A stretch of 64,000 bases of DNA, from assembly GCF_020535545.1 (NCBI RefSeq), contig NZ_CP084752.1:3189501-3253500 (forward strand), read 5' to 3'. Origin of the DNA: Roseateles sp. XES5 (lineage in GTDB: Bacteria; Pseudomonadota; Alphaproteobacteria; Rhizobiales; Rhizobiaceae). A model generated the notes under the pieces. The model saw only the letters and a program-made list of their open reading frames with translations. It was not told the origin of the DNA and did no database searches. A program made the position numbers and the translations under genes. Each line of letters opens with the position of its first letter. Position 1 is the stretch's first letter. This document shows, piece after piece, positions 35,311 to 45,289 of this stretch.

Positions 35311-38300
35311 TGTCGGCGGAATCGACCGCGCTCAACGATACGGGCAAAGCGGGCTTTACCGCACTCTTCATCCGCCGCCCGATCTTCGCCCTCGTTCTCA
35401 ACACGCTGATCGTCGTCGCCGGCCTTGCGGCTTTCAACGGCGTGGAAATCCGCGAACTGCCCTCCGTCGACCAGCCGGTCATCAGCGTCTCGACGAATTT
35501 CGACGGCGCCTCGCCGGAGACGGTGGACCGCGAACTGACCGATGTCATCGAGGGCGCGGTTTCGCGCGTCCAGGGCATCAAGGATATTTCCTCCCAGTCC
35601 TCCTTCGGCCGCAGCCGCGTGACGCTGCAGTTCTCCGACACGACGGATGTCAACCAGGCCGCCAACGACGTGCGCGACGCGCTCGGCCGCGTGGCCAACC
35701 AGATTCCCGACGGCGCGGACGAACCGCGCGTCGTCAAGGCCGATGCCGACAGCCAGCCGATCATGCGGCTGGCGCTCACCTCCGACACGCAGTCGCTCGA
35801 AGACCTGACGCTGCTGGCCGAGAACGAGATCACCGACCGGCTGGCCTCCGTCGAGGGCGTCGCCGACGTCGCCGTCTATGGCGACCAGGAAAAGATCTTC
35901 CGTGTCGATGTCGACCAGTCGAAGCTCGCCGCGCGCGGCCTGACAGTCGCGGACCTGCGCAATGCGCTGGCAACCGCGGCCTTCGACGTGCCGGCCGGCT
36001 CGCTGAAGAGCCAGAGTCAGGACATCACGGTGCGCGCGACCGCCGATCTCGTGACGCCCGCCGACTTCGAGAACCTGATCCTCAAGAACCGCGTGCGGCT
36101 CGGCGACGTCGCCATGGTGACGCTGGGGCCGGACGAGGGCTCGACGGCGCTGCGCTCCAACGGCCGGCAGGGCATCGGCCTCGGCATTGTCCGCCAGGCG
36201 CAATCCAACACGCTCGATATTTCCGAGGGTGTGAAGCAGATGGTGGCGCGGCTCGGCGACGTGCTGCCCGAGGGCACGCAGCTCAAGATCACCAGCGACG
36301 ACGCCGTCTTCATCGACGGGGCCATCCATGAGGTGGAGATCGCGCTTGTCGTCGCCGTGCTCATCGTCACGCTCGTCATCTATCTCTTCCTGCTCGACTG
36401 GCGTGCGACGCTGATCCCGACGATCAGCATGCCGATCGCGCTGGTCGGCACGATCGCGGCCATCTACATGGCGGGCTTTTCCGTCAACATCCTCACGCTA
36501 CTCGCCATCGTGCTGGCGGTGGGCCTGGTGGTGGACGACGCCATCGTGATGCTGGAGAACATCGTGCGCCGCCGCGCCGAAGGCCTGAAGCCGCGCGCCG
36601 CCGCCATCCTCGGCACGCTCGAAGTGTTCTTCGCCGTCATCGCGACCACCGCGACGCTTGCCGCCGTCTTCGTGCCGCTCTCCTTCCTGCCCGGGCAGGC
36701 GGGCCGGCTGTTCCGCGAGTTCGGCTTCGTGCTGGCCTTCGCCGTGCTGCTCTCCTCCTTCGTGGCGCTGACGCTCTGCCCGATGCTCGCCTCGCGCCTG
36801 CTGACGAAGGAGATGAAGCACGAGCATACCGGCATGCTCGCTCGCATCGGCGGGGCGGCCTCGCGCTTCTACCGTTCGACGCTGAGCGCCTGCCTCGGCG
36901 CGCCCGTCATCGTCTTCCTGGCCGCCGTGCTCTTCACCGCTGCCGGCGCGACGTCCTTCTTCACCATCAAGTCCGAGCTGACGCCGAGCGAGGACCGGTC
37001 CATGGTGATGCTGCGCGTGAACGCGCCGCAGGGCGTGTCGCTGGAATATGCGCAGGACCAGATGAAGCTGGTCGAAAACAAGCTTCGCCCGCTCTACGAC
37101 AGCGGCGAGATCGTCAACATCTTCTCGATTTCCGGACAGGGCGGTTCGACCAACAGCGGCTTCATGGTGCTGACGCTGGCGCCCTGGAGCGAGCGTGACC
37201 GCACGCAGCAGCAGATCGTGCAGGACATCAACAAGGCCGTGGCGACCGTACCCTCGGTGCGCACCTTCGCCATGCAGCCGAACAGCCTCGGCATCCGTGG
37301 CGCGGGCAACGGCCTTCAGGTGGCGCTGGTCGGCAACGACTATACCAAGCTTGGCAATGCCGCCGCCGAGCTCGTGCGCAAGATCGAGGACAGTGGCCGC
37401 TTCCAGAACGTGCGCCTCAACTACGAGGCCAACCAGGCGCAGCTTTCCGTGACCGTCGACCGCGAGCGCGCGGCCGATCTCGGCATCGACATTACGGGCC
37501 TTTCCGCCGCCCTGCAGGCCATGCTGGAAGGAACCAGCGTCGTCGACATCTATGTGGAAGGGCAGGCCTATCCGGTCAAACTCTCCTCCACCACGACGCC
37601 GATCAACGATCCGATGGATCTGGAAAACATCTTCCTCAAGACGGGCGACGGCAAGATCGTGCCGATGTCCTCCATCGCCACGCTCGAGGAAAAGGCCGTC
37701 GCGCCGCAGCTTTCGCGCGAGCAGCAACTGCGCGCCGTCTCGCTTTCGGCCGGACTGAAGGACGGGCTGGCGCTCGGCGATGCGCTGAAGATGGTGCAGG
37801 AGATGGCGGCGCCCCTGCTGCCAGAGGGCTCGCGCCTGATGCCGATGGCGGAAGCCGCGACGCTGCAGGAAAATTCGAGCGGCCTCTTCATCACCTTCGG
37901 CTTTGCCATCGCCATCATCTTCCTGGTGCTGGCGGCGCAGTTCGAGAGCTTCGTCAGCGCGGTCATCATCATGGTGACGGTGCCGCTCGGTCTTGCCTGC
38001 GCCGTCTTTGCGATGATCGTGACGGGCACGACGCTCAACATCTACAGCCAGATCGGCCTCGTGCTGCTGGTCGGCATCATGGCGAAGAACGGCATCCTCA
38101 TCGTCGAATTCGCCAACCAGCTTCGCGACCGTGGGCAGGATATCCGCAGCGCCATCGAGAATGCGGCCAATATCCGCCTGCGTCCGGTGCTGATGACGAT
38201 GATCGCCACCGTCGTCGGCGCGGTGCCGCTGGTGCTGGCGAGCGGGGCAGGCGCGGAAGCGCGCATTTCGCTCGGCTGGGTGCTGGTCGGCGGTCTCGGC

Positions 38301-38465
38301 CTTGCCACCGTCGTCACGCTCTACCTGACGCCGGTCGCCTATCTCGCCATCGCCCGCTTCACCAGCCCGCATGCGGACGAGGAAAAGCGGCTCGCCGCCG
38401 AACTCCAGCATGCGGAGACCCTGGCGCGGCGCGAGGACGAGGCCCTGCCGCTGGCGGCGGAGTGA
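35310..38465 (+). CDS. RND efflux permease, HAE1/MdtB-like, second pump
   Basis: A 1051-residue RND transporter with 12 membrane helices and two periplasmic porter/docking loops. TM4 has the proton-relay Asp pair in VGLVVDDAIVMLENIVRRRA, and the second half has VGIMAKNGILIVEFANQLRD. The N-terminus FIRRPIFALVLNTLIVVAGL resembles MdtB/AcrD-type relatives more than the first pump. GTG 35307 is a weaker start choice. No outer-membrane factor or regulator is adjacent, so it shares a TolC-like channel and is controlled from elsewhere, possibly through the tandem repeat at 33989. Confidence 0.94.
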   Translation: MSAESTALNDTGKAGFTALFIRRPIFALVLNTLIVVAGLAAFNGVEIRELPSVDQPVISVSTNFDGASPETVDRELTDVIEGAVSRVQGIKDISSQSSFGRSRVTLQFSDTTDVNQAANDVRDALGRVANQIPDGADEPRVVKADADSQPIMRLALTSDTQSLEDLTLLAENEITDRLASVEGVADVAVYGDQEKIFRVDVDQSKLAARGLTVADLRNALATAAFDVPAGSLKSQSQDITVRATADLVTPADFENLILKNRVRLGDVAMVTLGPDEGSTALRSNGRQGIGLGIVRQAQSNTLDISEGVKQMVARLGDVLPEGTQLKITSDDAVFIDGAIHEVEIALVVAVLIVTLVIYLFLLDWRATLIPTISMPIALVGTIAAIYMAGFSVNILTLLAIVLAVGLVVDDAIVMLENIVRRRAEGLKPRAAAILGTLEVFFAVIATTATLAAVFVPLSFLPGQAGRLFREFGFVLAFAVLLSSFVALTLCPMLASRLLTKEMKHEHTGMLARIGGAASRFYRSTLSACLGAPVIVFLAAVLFTAAGATSFFTIKSELTPSEDRSMVMLRVNAPQGVSLEYAQDQMKLVENKLRPLYDSGEIVNIFSISGQGGSTNSGFMVLTLAPWSERDRTQQQIVQDINKAVATVPSVRTFAMQPNSLGIRGAGNGLQVALVGNDYTKLGNAAAELVRKIEDSGRFQNVRLNYEANQAQLSVTVDRERAADLGIDITGLSAALQAMLEGTSVVDIYVEGQAYPVKLSSTTTPINDPMDLENIFLKTGDGKIVPMSSIATLEEKAVAPQLSREQQLRAVSLSAGLKDGLALGDALKMVQEMAAPLLPEGSRLMPMAEAATLQENSSGLFITFGFAIAIIFLVLAAQFESFVSAVIIMVTVPLGLACAVFAMIVTGTTLNIYSQIGLVLLVGIMAKNGILIVEFANQLRDRGQDIRSAIENAANIRLRPVLMTMIATVVGAVPLVLASGAGAEARISLGWVLVGGLGLATVVTLYLTPVAYLAIARFTSPHADEEKRLAAELQHAETLARREDEALPLAAE

Positions 38466-38472
38466 TTGCCAG

Positions 38473-38501
38473 AATTGCCGCTGGACAGCCGGGCGGCAAT
38501 T
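38473..38501 (+). terminator. Hairpin after the second RND permease gene
   Basis: AATTGCCGC and GCGGCAATT pair perfectly around an 11-base loop, a few bases after the stop codon. A weak T-rich stretch follows. Confidence 0.45.
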
Positions 38502-38535
38502 TGCTGAGTAAACCTCGCAAGAAGTGAGGTGCGAC

Positions 38536-39957
38536 ATGGCATTGGCGGATATCAGGAACGGTGCGCGCAACGAGACGGGGATTGCCGAGGCGCTGGCGCG
38601 CCTTGCCGAGCGTTTCGGCCCGCGCTTCCAGACCGGCGAGGCGATCCGCGCCCAGCATGCGCATACCACCACCTATATTCCCGCCCAGCTGCCCGACGGT
38701 GTCGTCTTCGTGGAAAATGCCGCGGAGGTTCAGGCCGTGGTGCAGATATGCGCCGCACTGAAGGTGCCGGTCATTCCCTTCGGCACCGGCTCGTCGCTGG
38801 AAGGACAGGTCAATGCGCCCGAGGGCGGCATTTCCGTCGATTTCAGCACCATGAAGCGGGTGCTGGAGGTGAATGCCGAGGACCTCGACTGCACGGTCGA
38901 GCCCGGCATCACCCGGGAGGAACTGAACGTCTATCTGCGCGACACCGGCCTTTTCTTCCCGATCGATCCCGGTGCCAATGCCTCGATCGGCGGCATGGCT
39001 TCCACCCGTGCCTCCGGCACCAATGCCGTGCGCTACGGCACGATGAAGGACAATGTGCTTTCGGTGACGGCCGTGACGGCGGGCGGCGAGGAAATCCGCA
39101 CCGCCCATCGCGCGCGCAAATCCTCCGCCGGCTACGATCTCACCCGTCTCTTCGTCGGGGCCGAAGGCACGCTCGGCGTGCTGACGTCGATCACGCTGCG
39201 CCTCCAGGGTATTCCCGCCGTTATCGCCGGCGGCATTTGCGGTTTTCCGAGCCTCAAGGATGCCTGCAATGCCGTCATCATGACGATCCAGCTCGGCATT
39301 CCCGTCGCCCGTATCGAATTGCTCAACACGCTGCAGATCAAGGCCTGCAACGCCTATTCCGGCCTCACCCTGCCGGAGCAGCCGACGCTCTTCGTCGAGT
39401 TCCACGGCAACGAGGAGAGCGTGCGGCTGCAATCGGAGGAGTTCGGCGCGATTGCCGCGGATTGCGGCGGCGGCGCGTTCCACTGGAGCGCGGATGCCGA
39501 CGAGCGGGCGAAGCTCTGGAAGGCGCGGCACAATGTCTACTGGGCCTCGAAGGCGTTGCGCCCCGGCTATGAGGCGATTGCCACGGATGTCTGCGTGCCG
39601 ATCTCGCGACTGGCCGACTGCGTGGCGGCGACCGAGCAGGACATCGAGGAACACGGCCTGCTCGCGCCCATCGTCGGCCATGCCGGCGACGGCAATTTCC
39701 ATGTCTGCGTCGTCTTCGACGACAAGGACGCCGCGCAGATCGCCGCGGTCGAGGCTTTCGTCGCACGGCTCAATGCCCGGGCGCTCGCCATGGACGGCAC
39801 CTGCACGGGCGAACACGGCATCGGCCAGGGCAAGCAGGCCTTCCTGCCGCGCGAACTCGGCGGCTCCGTGGAGTTGATGCGGCAGATCAAGCGGGCGCTC
39901 GACCCCGACAACATCATGAACCCCGGCAAGATTTTTTCGGCCGCCCCGGCGCAATAG
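38536..39957 (+). CDS. FAD-linked oxidase, D-lactate dehydrogenase (cytochrome)/GlcD-like
   Basis: A 473-residue flavoprotein of the VAO/PCMH type. The FAD-binding part includes VPVIPFGTGSSLEGQVNAPE and FFPIDPGANASIGGMASTRA; the C-terminal FAD-oxidase domain ends HGIGQGKQAF and LDPDNIMNPGKIF, and carries HAGDGNFHV with metal-binding His. This pattern matches mitochondrial-type D-lactate dehydrogenase (LDHD/DLD1), which oxidises D-2-hydroxy acids and passes electrons to cytochrome c. ATG 38536 has GAGGT upstream. Substrate among D-2-hydroxy acids is not certain. Confidence 0.9.
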   Translation: MALADIRNGARNETGIAEALARLAERFGPRFQTGEAIRAQHAHTTTYIPAQLPDGVVFVENAAEVQAVVQICAALKVPVIPFGTGSSLEGQVNAPEGGISVDFSTMKRVLEVNAEDLDCTVEPGITREELNVYLRDTGLFFPIDPGANASIGGMASTRASGTNAVRYGTMKDNVLSVTAVTAGGEEIRTAHRARKSSAGYDLTRLFVGAEGTLGVLTSITLRLQGIPAVIAGGICGFPSLKDACNAVIMTIQLGIPVARIELLNTLQIKACNAYSGLTLPEQPTLFVEFHGNEESVRLQSEEFGAIAADCGGGAFHWSADADERAKLWKARHNVYWASKALRPGYEAIATDVCVPISRLADCVAATEQDIEEHGLLAPIVGHAGDGNFHVCVVFDDKDAAQIAAVEAFVARLNARALAMDGTCTGEHGIGQGKQAFLPRELGGSVELMRQIKRALDPDNIMNPGKIFSAAPAQ

Positions 39958-39999
39958 GCGTTATGCTGGTGGAATTGAACGGAATTCGAGGCATGCGGC

Positions 40000-42900
40000 G
40001 TGCTTTCTAGGATCATGCTCTTCGTCGGCGGCGTGGTGGTCGTGGCGCTCTTCGTGGCGCTGCTTGCGCCGCTCTTCGTCGACTGGACCAGCTTCCGGCA
40101 GGATTTCGAGCGTGAGGCGAGCCGCATCATGGGCCGTCCTGTCACCGTGCATGGCAGCGTCGACGCCCGCCTGATCCCGTTCCCCTCCGTGACGCTCAGC
40201 GACGTGCGCGTCGGCTCGCCCGAGGACGGCAAGCCGCTGGTCGAGGTGGCGCGCTTCTCGATGGACGCGGAACTTGCGCCGTTCCTTTCCGGTGAGGCGC
40301 TGATCTTCGACATGCGCATCGAGGAGCCGAAGGCGCGCATCAAGCTCTTCGAGGACGGCACGCTGGACTGGGCGAAGGGCCGCAAGTCCGACATTCCGGC
40401 CCGCACCGTCATCCTCGAAAACGTCACCATTTCCGGCGGCGAAATCGCCTTTGTCGACGAGCAGACCGGCCGCACGCGCCATGTCACGGGTCTCGACGCG
40501 CAGGTTTCGGCCAAGTCCCTCGGCGGGCCCTGGCGCATTGAGGGGCGCGGGGCGCTCGATGGCGAAAGCGGCGCGTTCCAGCTTTCCAGCGGACAGGTGG
40601 AGAACGACGCACTGTCGCTGCGCGCCCGCATCGTGCCGGACAAACTGTCCTTCACCGCCGATCTCGACGGCGCGCTCAAGGTGGCCGATTTCCGGCCGCA
40701 ATATCAGGGTGGCTTCACCGTTTCGGAAAAGCCGCGCGCGAAGGGCGAGGCGGCGGCCGATCCGATCCGCGTCGCCGGCAAGTTCGAACTGTCCAACGAG
40801 CGGGTCCGCATTCCCGAATACCGGCTGGAAGCCGGTCCGCATGACGATCCCTATGTGGTGACGGGCGAGGCGACGCTGGATACGGGCCGCGCGCCGGAAT
40901 TCCTGTTGATTGCCGACGGTCAGCAGATCGATGTCAGCCGCATCGGCAATAGCGGCGAGGGCGGCAAGACGGGCCGCAACCCGCAGGTTTCCGCCCGCCA
41001 GCGTCTGCAGGCGCTGCTGGCCATCGCCGCCGATATTCCCATTCCGCAGGTGCCGGGGCGGGCGAGCCTCTTTCTGCCGGCTGTGGTGGTGGGCGACACG
41101 ACGGTGCGGGAAATCCGGCTGGACGTGAAGCCGGATGGTGACGGCTGGCGGATCGACCGGGCCGATGCGCTGCTGCCCGGCCGCACCGCGCTGGAGGCCA
41201 AGGGGCGGCTGACGCTGCGGGAAAACCGCGGCTTCGTCGGCGATCTGCTGATCGCCTCCAACCAGCCCTCGGGGCTCGCGACCTGGCTTGCCGGCTCCGT
41301 CGATCCGGAAATCCGCAAGCTGAAGACGGCGGGTTTTTCCGCGCAGGTGAACCTGACGGACGATCTGCAGCGTTTTGAAAATCTCGAAGTGGCGGTCGGC
41401 GCCGCGGCGCTGACGGGCCGGCTGGAGCGCGAATCCCGCGCGGGCACGGCCCCGACGCTTTCGCTGCAATTGCGCGGCAACGAAGTGGCGCTGGAATCGC
41501 TGCAGGCTCTCGTCGGTCTCGTGGCGGGCGATGCGTCGCTTTCCTCCGTGCTCGAGCATTCCATCGCGCTCGATCTCAAGGTCGACCAGCTGCTGGCCTT
41601 CGGCGAGAGGGCCCATGGCGTCAATGCCGTCCTCTCGGCGAAGGACGGACTTCTGACCCTCAGCCGCCTGACGGTCGCTTCGCTGGAAGGCGCGGCCCTG
41701 TCGGCCAGCGGCACGCTCGGCGGCTCGCTGCTGGAGCCGAGCGGGGGGCTCGACCTGACGCTGAAGGCGGCGGCGATGCGGCCGGTGGCGGATCTTCTGG
41801 CCCGACATCTGCCGGCCCATCCGCTGCTTGCCCGGTTCGTTGCCAATGCCGGCTACTACGACAATGCCGACCTCTCGCTTCATGCCAGCGTGGGCGAGGG
41901 CGACGGTCCGACGAGCGTCACGCTCAAGGGGCCGGTCAATGACGGACGGGTCGAGTTGACGCTGTCGGCCGCTTCGCCGGCCGCGTTCCTGCAAGGCGGG
42001 GCCTTCGAACTGGAGGGGAGCCTGTTCAATCCCCAGTCCGTGGTGCTGGCGGGGCAAATCGGGCTCGATCCTCTGCCCTTCGACGCCGATCCGGATGGCA
42101 GCGTCACGCTTCGTGTGAGCCAGTCGGAAGAGGGGTCGGCCACCGTTTCCGCCACGTTCAACGCCGGCAAGACGTCGATTTCGGCCAAGGGCACGGCTGC
42201 GCTGGCCGCGGGCGATTTCCTCTCCGGCACGCTGGCGCTTTCGGCAAAGAGCGACGATATCGAACCCTATCTGATGATGAACGGCATCGCCGTGCCCCAG
42301 GCCGGCGCCGGCCTGCCGCTGACGCTGGAGGCGTCCGTGGCGACAAGTGCCGGTGCCGTTGCGATCAGCGATATCGCCGGCACAGCCGACCGCAACGCCT
42401 TTTCCGGCGCGCTGACGCTCGACCGCACCGCAACGGTGCTGAAAGGCACGGGTGCATTGCGCTTCGATACGGTCGATTTCCCCTTCCTCGCCGAGGCGGT
42501 CGCCGGGCCTGTCACCGATATCGTCGAAGGCGGCCTGAACACCGTGCCGCTGGTGCAGCCGATTCAGGATGCAGCCGACGTGACGGTCGTCCTGGAGGCG
42601 GGCGCCTTCTGGCCGGGGCTCTATGGCGCGGTGGAGGGTTTCAAGGGCAATCTCGCCTGGAAGGGCGGTGAACTGACACTGACCGACATGGCGGGCGATT
42701 GGCTCGGCGGCAAGGTTTCGGGCCGCCTCAAGATCGCCAATGCGGACGAGAACGGGCTTTTCGAGGCGCGCGCCGTGCTGTCGGGGGCGGACCTGTCGCG
42801 GATCGTCTGGGGCAATCCGGCCGTCGCCGGTGGCAAGGCGGACGTGACGCTCGCCGTCGACGCATCGGGCAAGAGCGTTCGGGCCATGGTCGAAGGCGCG

Positions 42901-43770
42901 AGCGGTTCGGGCGAGGCGCGGATATCCGATTTCCGCGTGCGCGGGCTCGATACGGGCGCGCTGCCGGCGCTCCTCGCGGCGGCGGATCGGATCGAGGGCG
43001 ACATCACTCCGGAGCGGGTGCAGGACTTTGCGGCCGATGCAGTTCTCAAGGGCGAGGCGGCGTTGGGGGCGGTGCGCATTCCCTTTGCGCTGGCGGGCGG
43101 AAAGCTGCGTGTCCAGAGCGTGGCGGCGGAGGATGACAAGGTGGCGCTTTCCGGCGACGCGGATATCGATCTTGCCGGCGACACGATGAGCGGCCGGCTC
43201 GCCGTCATCTACAAGGCCGGCGAGGCGGCGCTAGCAGGGGCGGAGCCGGAAGTGGTGCTCGGCTATCGCGGCCTCGTGGAGGCGCCCGGCTTTGCGTTCG
43301 ACGTTCAGCCGCTTGCAAACTATCTGTCGCTCCGCCGTTTCGAGACGGAGCGCCGGCGCGTGGAAACATTGCAGGCAAATGTGCTGGAGAAGCAGCGCCT
43401 TCGGCGGGAAGCCGCGCTCTATCGTTCGCGCGCCGAAGCCCGCGCGGCCGAGGCCGAGGTCATGCGGCTGCAGATGGAGGAAGAGCAACGCCGCCGGGAC
43501 GCCGCGCGCGCCCGCGCCGAGGCGGAGCGTTCTACCCGCGCGGCGGCGGAAGAGGCCGAGCGCGCCAGGCGCAAGGCCGCCGATGACGCGCGCGCCACGA
43601 TGGAGGCGCAGGAGGAGGCGCGCCGGCTTGCCGAGCAGCGGGCAGCGGAAGAGGCAAAGAAACGCCGCCTGCCGGTGTCGCCCGAGGAGGGTGTCGAGCG
43701 CGGCGGGGAACTGCCCCCCGTCGACAGCGGGCAAAACCTGGATTTCAACACCTTGCCCGGCGTCAATTAG
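40000..43770 (+). CDS. AsmA-family inner-membrane-anchored protein
   Basis: A 1256-residue protein. One N-terminal membrane helix (RIMLFVGGVVVVALFVALLA) is followed by the AsmA N-terminal repeat (FREASRIMGRPVTV-like region, SVTLSDVRVG) and a long periplasmic beta-rich region ending in an AsmA C-terminal domain. The last 150 residues are a highly charged coiled coil rich in Arg, Glu and Ala. AsmA/TamB-like proteins are thought to bridge the envelope and move phospholipids. Start GTG 40000 has GAGG upstream; ATG 40015 is an alternative. Confidence 0.9.
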   Translation: MLSRIMLFVGGVVVVALFVALLAPLFVDWTSFRQDFEREASRIMGRPVTVHGSVDARLIPFPSVTLSDVRVGSPEDGKPLVEVARFSMDAELAPFLSGEALIFDMRIEEPKARIKLFEDGTLDWAKGRKSDIPARTVILENVTISGGEIAFVDEQTGRTRHVTGLDAQVSAKSLGGPWRIEGRGALDGESGAFQLSSGQVENDALSLRARIVPDKLSFTADLDGALKVADFRPQYQGGFTVSEKPRAKGEAAADPIRVAGKFELSNERVRIPEYRLEAGPHDDPYVVTGEATLDTGRAPEFLLIADGQQIDVSRIGNSGEGGKTGRNPQVSARQRLQALLAIAADIPIPQVPGRASLFLPAVVVGDTTVREIRLDVKPDGDGWRIDRADALLPGRTALEAKGRLTLRENRGFVGDLLIASNQPSGLATWLAGSVDPEIRKLKTAGFSAQVNLTDDLQRFENLEVAVGAAALTGRLERESRAGTAPTLSLQLRGNEVALESLQALVGLVAGDASLSSVLEHSIALDLKVDQLLAFGERAHGVNAVLSAKDGLLTLSRLTVASLEGAALSASGTLGGSLLEPSGGLDLTLKAAAMRPVADLLARHLPAHPLLARFVANAGYYDNADLSLHASVGEGDGPTSVTLKGPVNDGRVELTLSAASPAAFLQGGAFELEGSLFNPQSVVLAGQIGLDPLPFDADPDGSVTLRVSQSEEGSATVSATFNAGKTSISAKGTAALAAGDFLSGTLALSAKSDDIEPYLMMNGIAVPQAGAGLPLTLEASVATSAGAVAISDIAGTADRNAFSGALTLDRTATVLKGTGALRFDTVDFPFLAEAVAGPVTDIVEGGLNTVPLVQPIQDAADVTVVLEAGAFWPGLYGAVEGFKGNLAWKGGELTLTDMAGDWLGGKVSGRLKIANADENGLFEARAVLSGADLSRIVWGNPAVAGGKADVTLAVDASGKSVRAMVEGASGSGEARISDFRVRGLDTGALPALLAAADRIEGDITPERVQDFAADAVLKGEAALGAVRIPFALAGGKLRVQSVAAEDDKVALSGDADIDLAGDTMSGRLAVIYKAGEAALAGAEPEVVLGYRGLVEAPGFAFDVQPLANYLSLRRFETERRRVETLQANVLEKQRLRREAALYRSRAEARAAEAEVMRLQMEEEQRRRDAARARAEAERSTRAAAEEAERARRKAADDARATMEAQEEARRLAEQRAAEEAKKRRLPVSPEEGVERGGELPPVDSGQNLDFNTLPGVN

Positions 43771-43778
43771 CCCGTTCG

Positions 43779-43994
43779 TCAGCGGGTCTTCTGTTTCAAC
43801 CAGTCCAGCACATGAAGCCGCAGTGCCGAGGAGAGATTGCCCTCGACACCGCGGGCATCGTCGATCTCGCGCAAGAGCGCGGCCAGCGGCAGGCCGCGGG
43901 CCTCGGCTATGGCTTTCAGTTCGTCATGGAAGGCGGGTTCGAGCGAAAAGCTCGTGCGGTGGCCGTGCAGCGTCGTGGAGTATTTGCGGATCAT
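43779..43994 (-). CDS. Ribbon-helix-helix domain protein
   Basis: A 71-residue protein with a predicted RHH fold: beta-strand KYSTTLHGHRTSFSLEPAF followed by two helices (HDELKAIAEARG and LAALLREIDDARG). These are Arc/MetJ-like DNA-binding proteins or antitoxin-like regulators. There is no toxin partner. ATG 43994 has GAGGG nine bases upstream. It follows a DUF4169 gene in the same leftward operon as sspB. Confidence 0.8.
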   Translation of the reverse strand: MIRKYSTTLHGHRTSFSLEPAFHDELKAIAEARGLPLAALLREIDDARGVEGNLSSALRLHVLDWLKQKTR

Positions 43995-44063
43995 ACCACC
44001 CTCAGGCACCGATGGAGGCGGCTGGCAGATCGAATCCGATTCTGCCGGCAAGTCCTTGAAGGA

Positions 44064-44261
44064 TCAGTCCTTCGTCTCGTCGGGCCGCTCGAGGCGGCCC
44101 TGATCGAGCGTCTTTTCCGCTTTCTCGTTGAGCGCGCGTGTCAGCGTCTTCTCCGCCTTCGTACGACCGAAGGCGATGCGGTTCTGCTCGGCCTGCTTCT
44201 CCTTGTCGGAGCGGACCTTCTGCTTGCGGAACTGGCGAAGATTGACGACGTCGCCGCTCAT
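44064..44261 (-). CDS. DUF4169 family protein
   Basis: A 65-residue basic, coiled-coil-like protein. The family signature VVNLRQFRKQ at the N-terminus and NRIAFGRTKAEK in the middle are both present. Function unknown. It lies between sspB (8 bases upstream) and the RHH gene. Confidence 0.85.
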   Translation of the reverse strand: MSGDVVNLRQFRKQKVRSDKEKQAEQNRIAFGRTKAEKTLTRALNEKAEKTLDQGRLERPDETKD

Positions 44262-44269
44262 CGCCGCGC

Positions 44270-44788
44270 TCAGTTCTTCTTGCGGAAGGAATCGAGCGAG
44301 ACGACCGAGCCACCCTTGTTGTTGTCGTCGCCACCGGTCGGCGGGGTCGGCTCGTCGGAGGGGTCCTCGGCCTTCTCGGTCGCGGCGGGGTAGGCCGTGA
44401 TCTCGGCCGAATGGTCCTCTTCCTCAGCGGCCGGCACGTCGAATTCCAGTTCGAAGCTGACGGACGGGTCGTAGAAGCCGCGGATGGCGTTGAACGGAAT
44501 GACGAGCTTTTCCGGCGTATCGGAGAAGGAAAGGCCAATCTCGAACAGGCTCTCGGTGACCTTCAGGTCCCAGAACTGGTGCTGGACGACGATGGTCATC
44601 TGCTCGGCATACTTGGCCTTGAGGTGCTGCGAGATGCGCACGCCCGGAGCATTGGTGAGGAAGGTGATGAAGAAATGGTGCTCGCCAGGCAGATGGCCCG
44701 TGACGGCAACTTCGGACAGAACCTTGCGAATGACGCTGCGCAGCGCGTCCTGGGCGAGAATGTCGTAGCGAATGTGGTCTTGCGCCAT
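44270..44788 (-). CDS. sspB: SspB, adaptor delivering ssrA-tagged proteins to ClpXP (alpha type)
   Basis: A 172-residue protein. The N-terminal 115 residues form the tag-binding SspB-alpha domain (YDILAQDALRSVIRKVLSEV, HHFFITFLTNAPGVRISQHL, TIVVQHQFWDLKV), followed by an acidic, disordered linker and a C-terminal basic ClpX-docking tail (GGSVVSLDSFRKKN). It recognises the tag encoded by ssrA, whose gene starts about 100 bases upstream on the same strand. Confidence 0.95.
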   Translation of the reverse strand: MAQDHIRYDILAQDALRSVIRKVLSEVAVTGHLPGEHHFFITFLTNAPGVRISQHLKAKYAEQMTIVVQHQFWDLKVTESLFEIGLSFSDTPEKLVIPFNAIRGFYDPSVSFELEFDVPAAEEEDHSAEITAYPAATEKAEDPSDEPTPPTGGDDNNKGGSVVSLDSFRKKN

Positions 44789-44884
44789 CCGTTCCTGTCT
44801 TTCTTCCTGCCTTTGTATTCAGGCATTCTTCGGTCATCTCATGCCTTCCGGCACGAGTCATCTGGCACAGCTATAGACCATTTC

Positions 44885-45221
44885 AAGAGATTGGAGAAGG
44901 TGAAGGCTTCTGTTGCCAGGTGCCTTCGGACCCCGCCTGCCGGTGCGACCCGTCAGGACTTTGAGTGAAGTGTCACACCGCGATTAAGCAGCGAGACGAG
45001 CTTCCGCATAGTTGTCGTTTGCAACTACAAGTTTAGCCCGATAACGGTGGTACAATGCCGAGCAAAAAGTCGATCTTTACGCCCTTGTCGATCCTATTTC
45101 GCCCCCATCAAAAGCCGGTCCGCCGAAGATGACCGGTTTTTGGTGGAGGCGCCGGGTACCGCCCCCGGGTCCAATGGGTTTATTACACCGCCCGTTTATT
45201 GCCATAGCTGCCGAAGCAGCA
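44885..45221 (-). ncRNA. ssrA: tmRNA (ssrA), circularly permuted two-piece alphaproteobacterial form
   Basis: On the minus strand the acceptor piece comes first and ends at the encoded CCA (complement of 45141-45143), with the T-arm-like segment just before it. An intervening loop (45107-45140) follows, then the coding piece begins with GGGGGCGAAAT at 45106. The tag reading frame runs from the GCA resume codon at 45022 to the TAA at 44984 and encodes ANDNYAEARLAA, the rhizobial tag. A TATATG -10-like element lies at 45232-45227 on the minus strand. The outer 5' and 3' ends are estimates. tmRNA with SmpB frees stalled ribosomes and tags the products for ClpXP. Confidence 0.95.
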
Positions 45222-45289
45222 CCTCACATATAGGCATTCCCGCCGCGCAAGAAAAGGGTTTTGTGACAGGGATTTTGCGGCCTGTGCGC

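Noticed and set aside
39961..42057. A 698-residue minus-strand frame opposite the AsmA gene
   Set aside because: Antisense to a strongly supported AsmA protein; Arg/His/Gln-rich shadow composition.
45112..45200. tRNA-like segment with a CCA end
   Set aside because: No complete cloverleaf; it is the acceptor piece of the permuted tmRNA.
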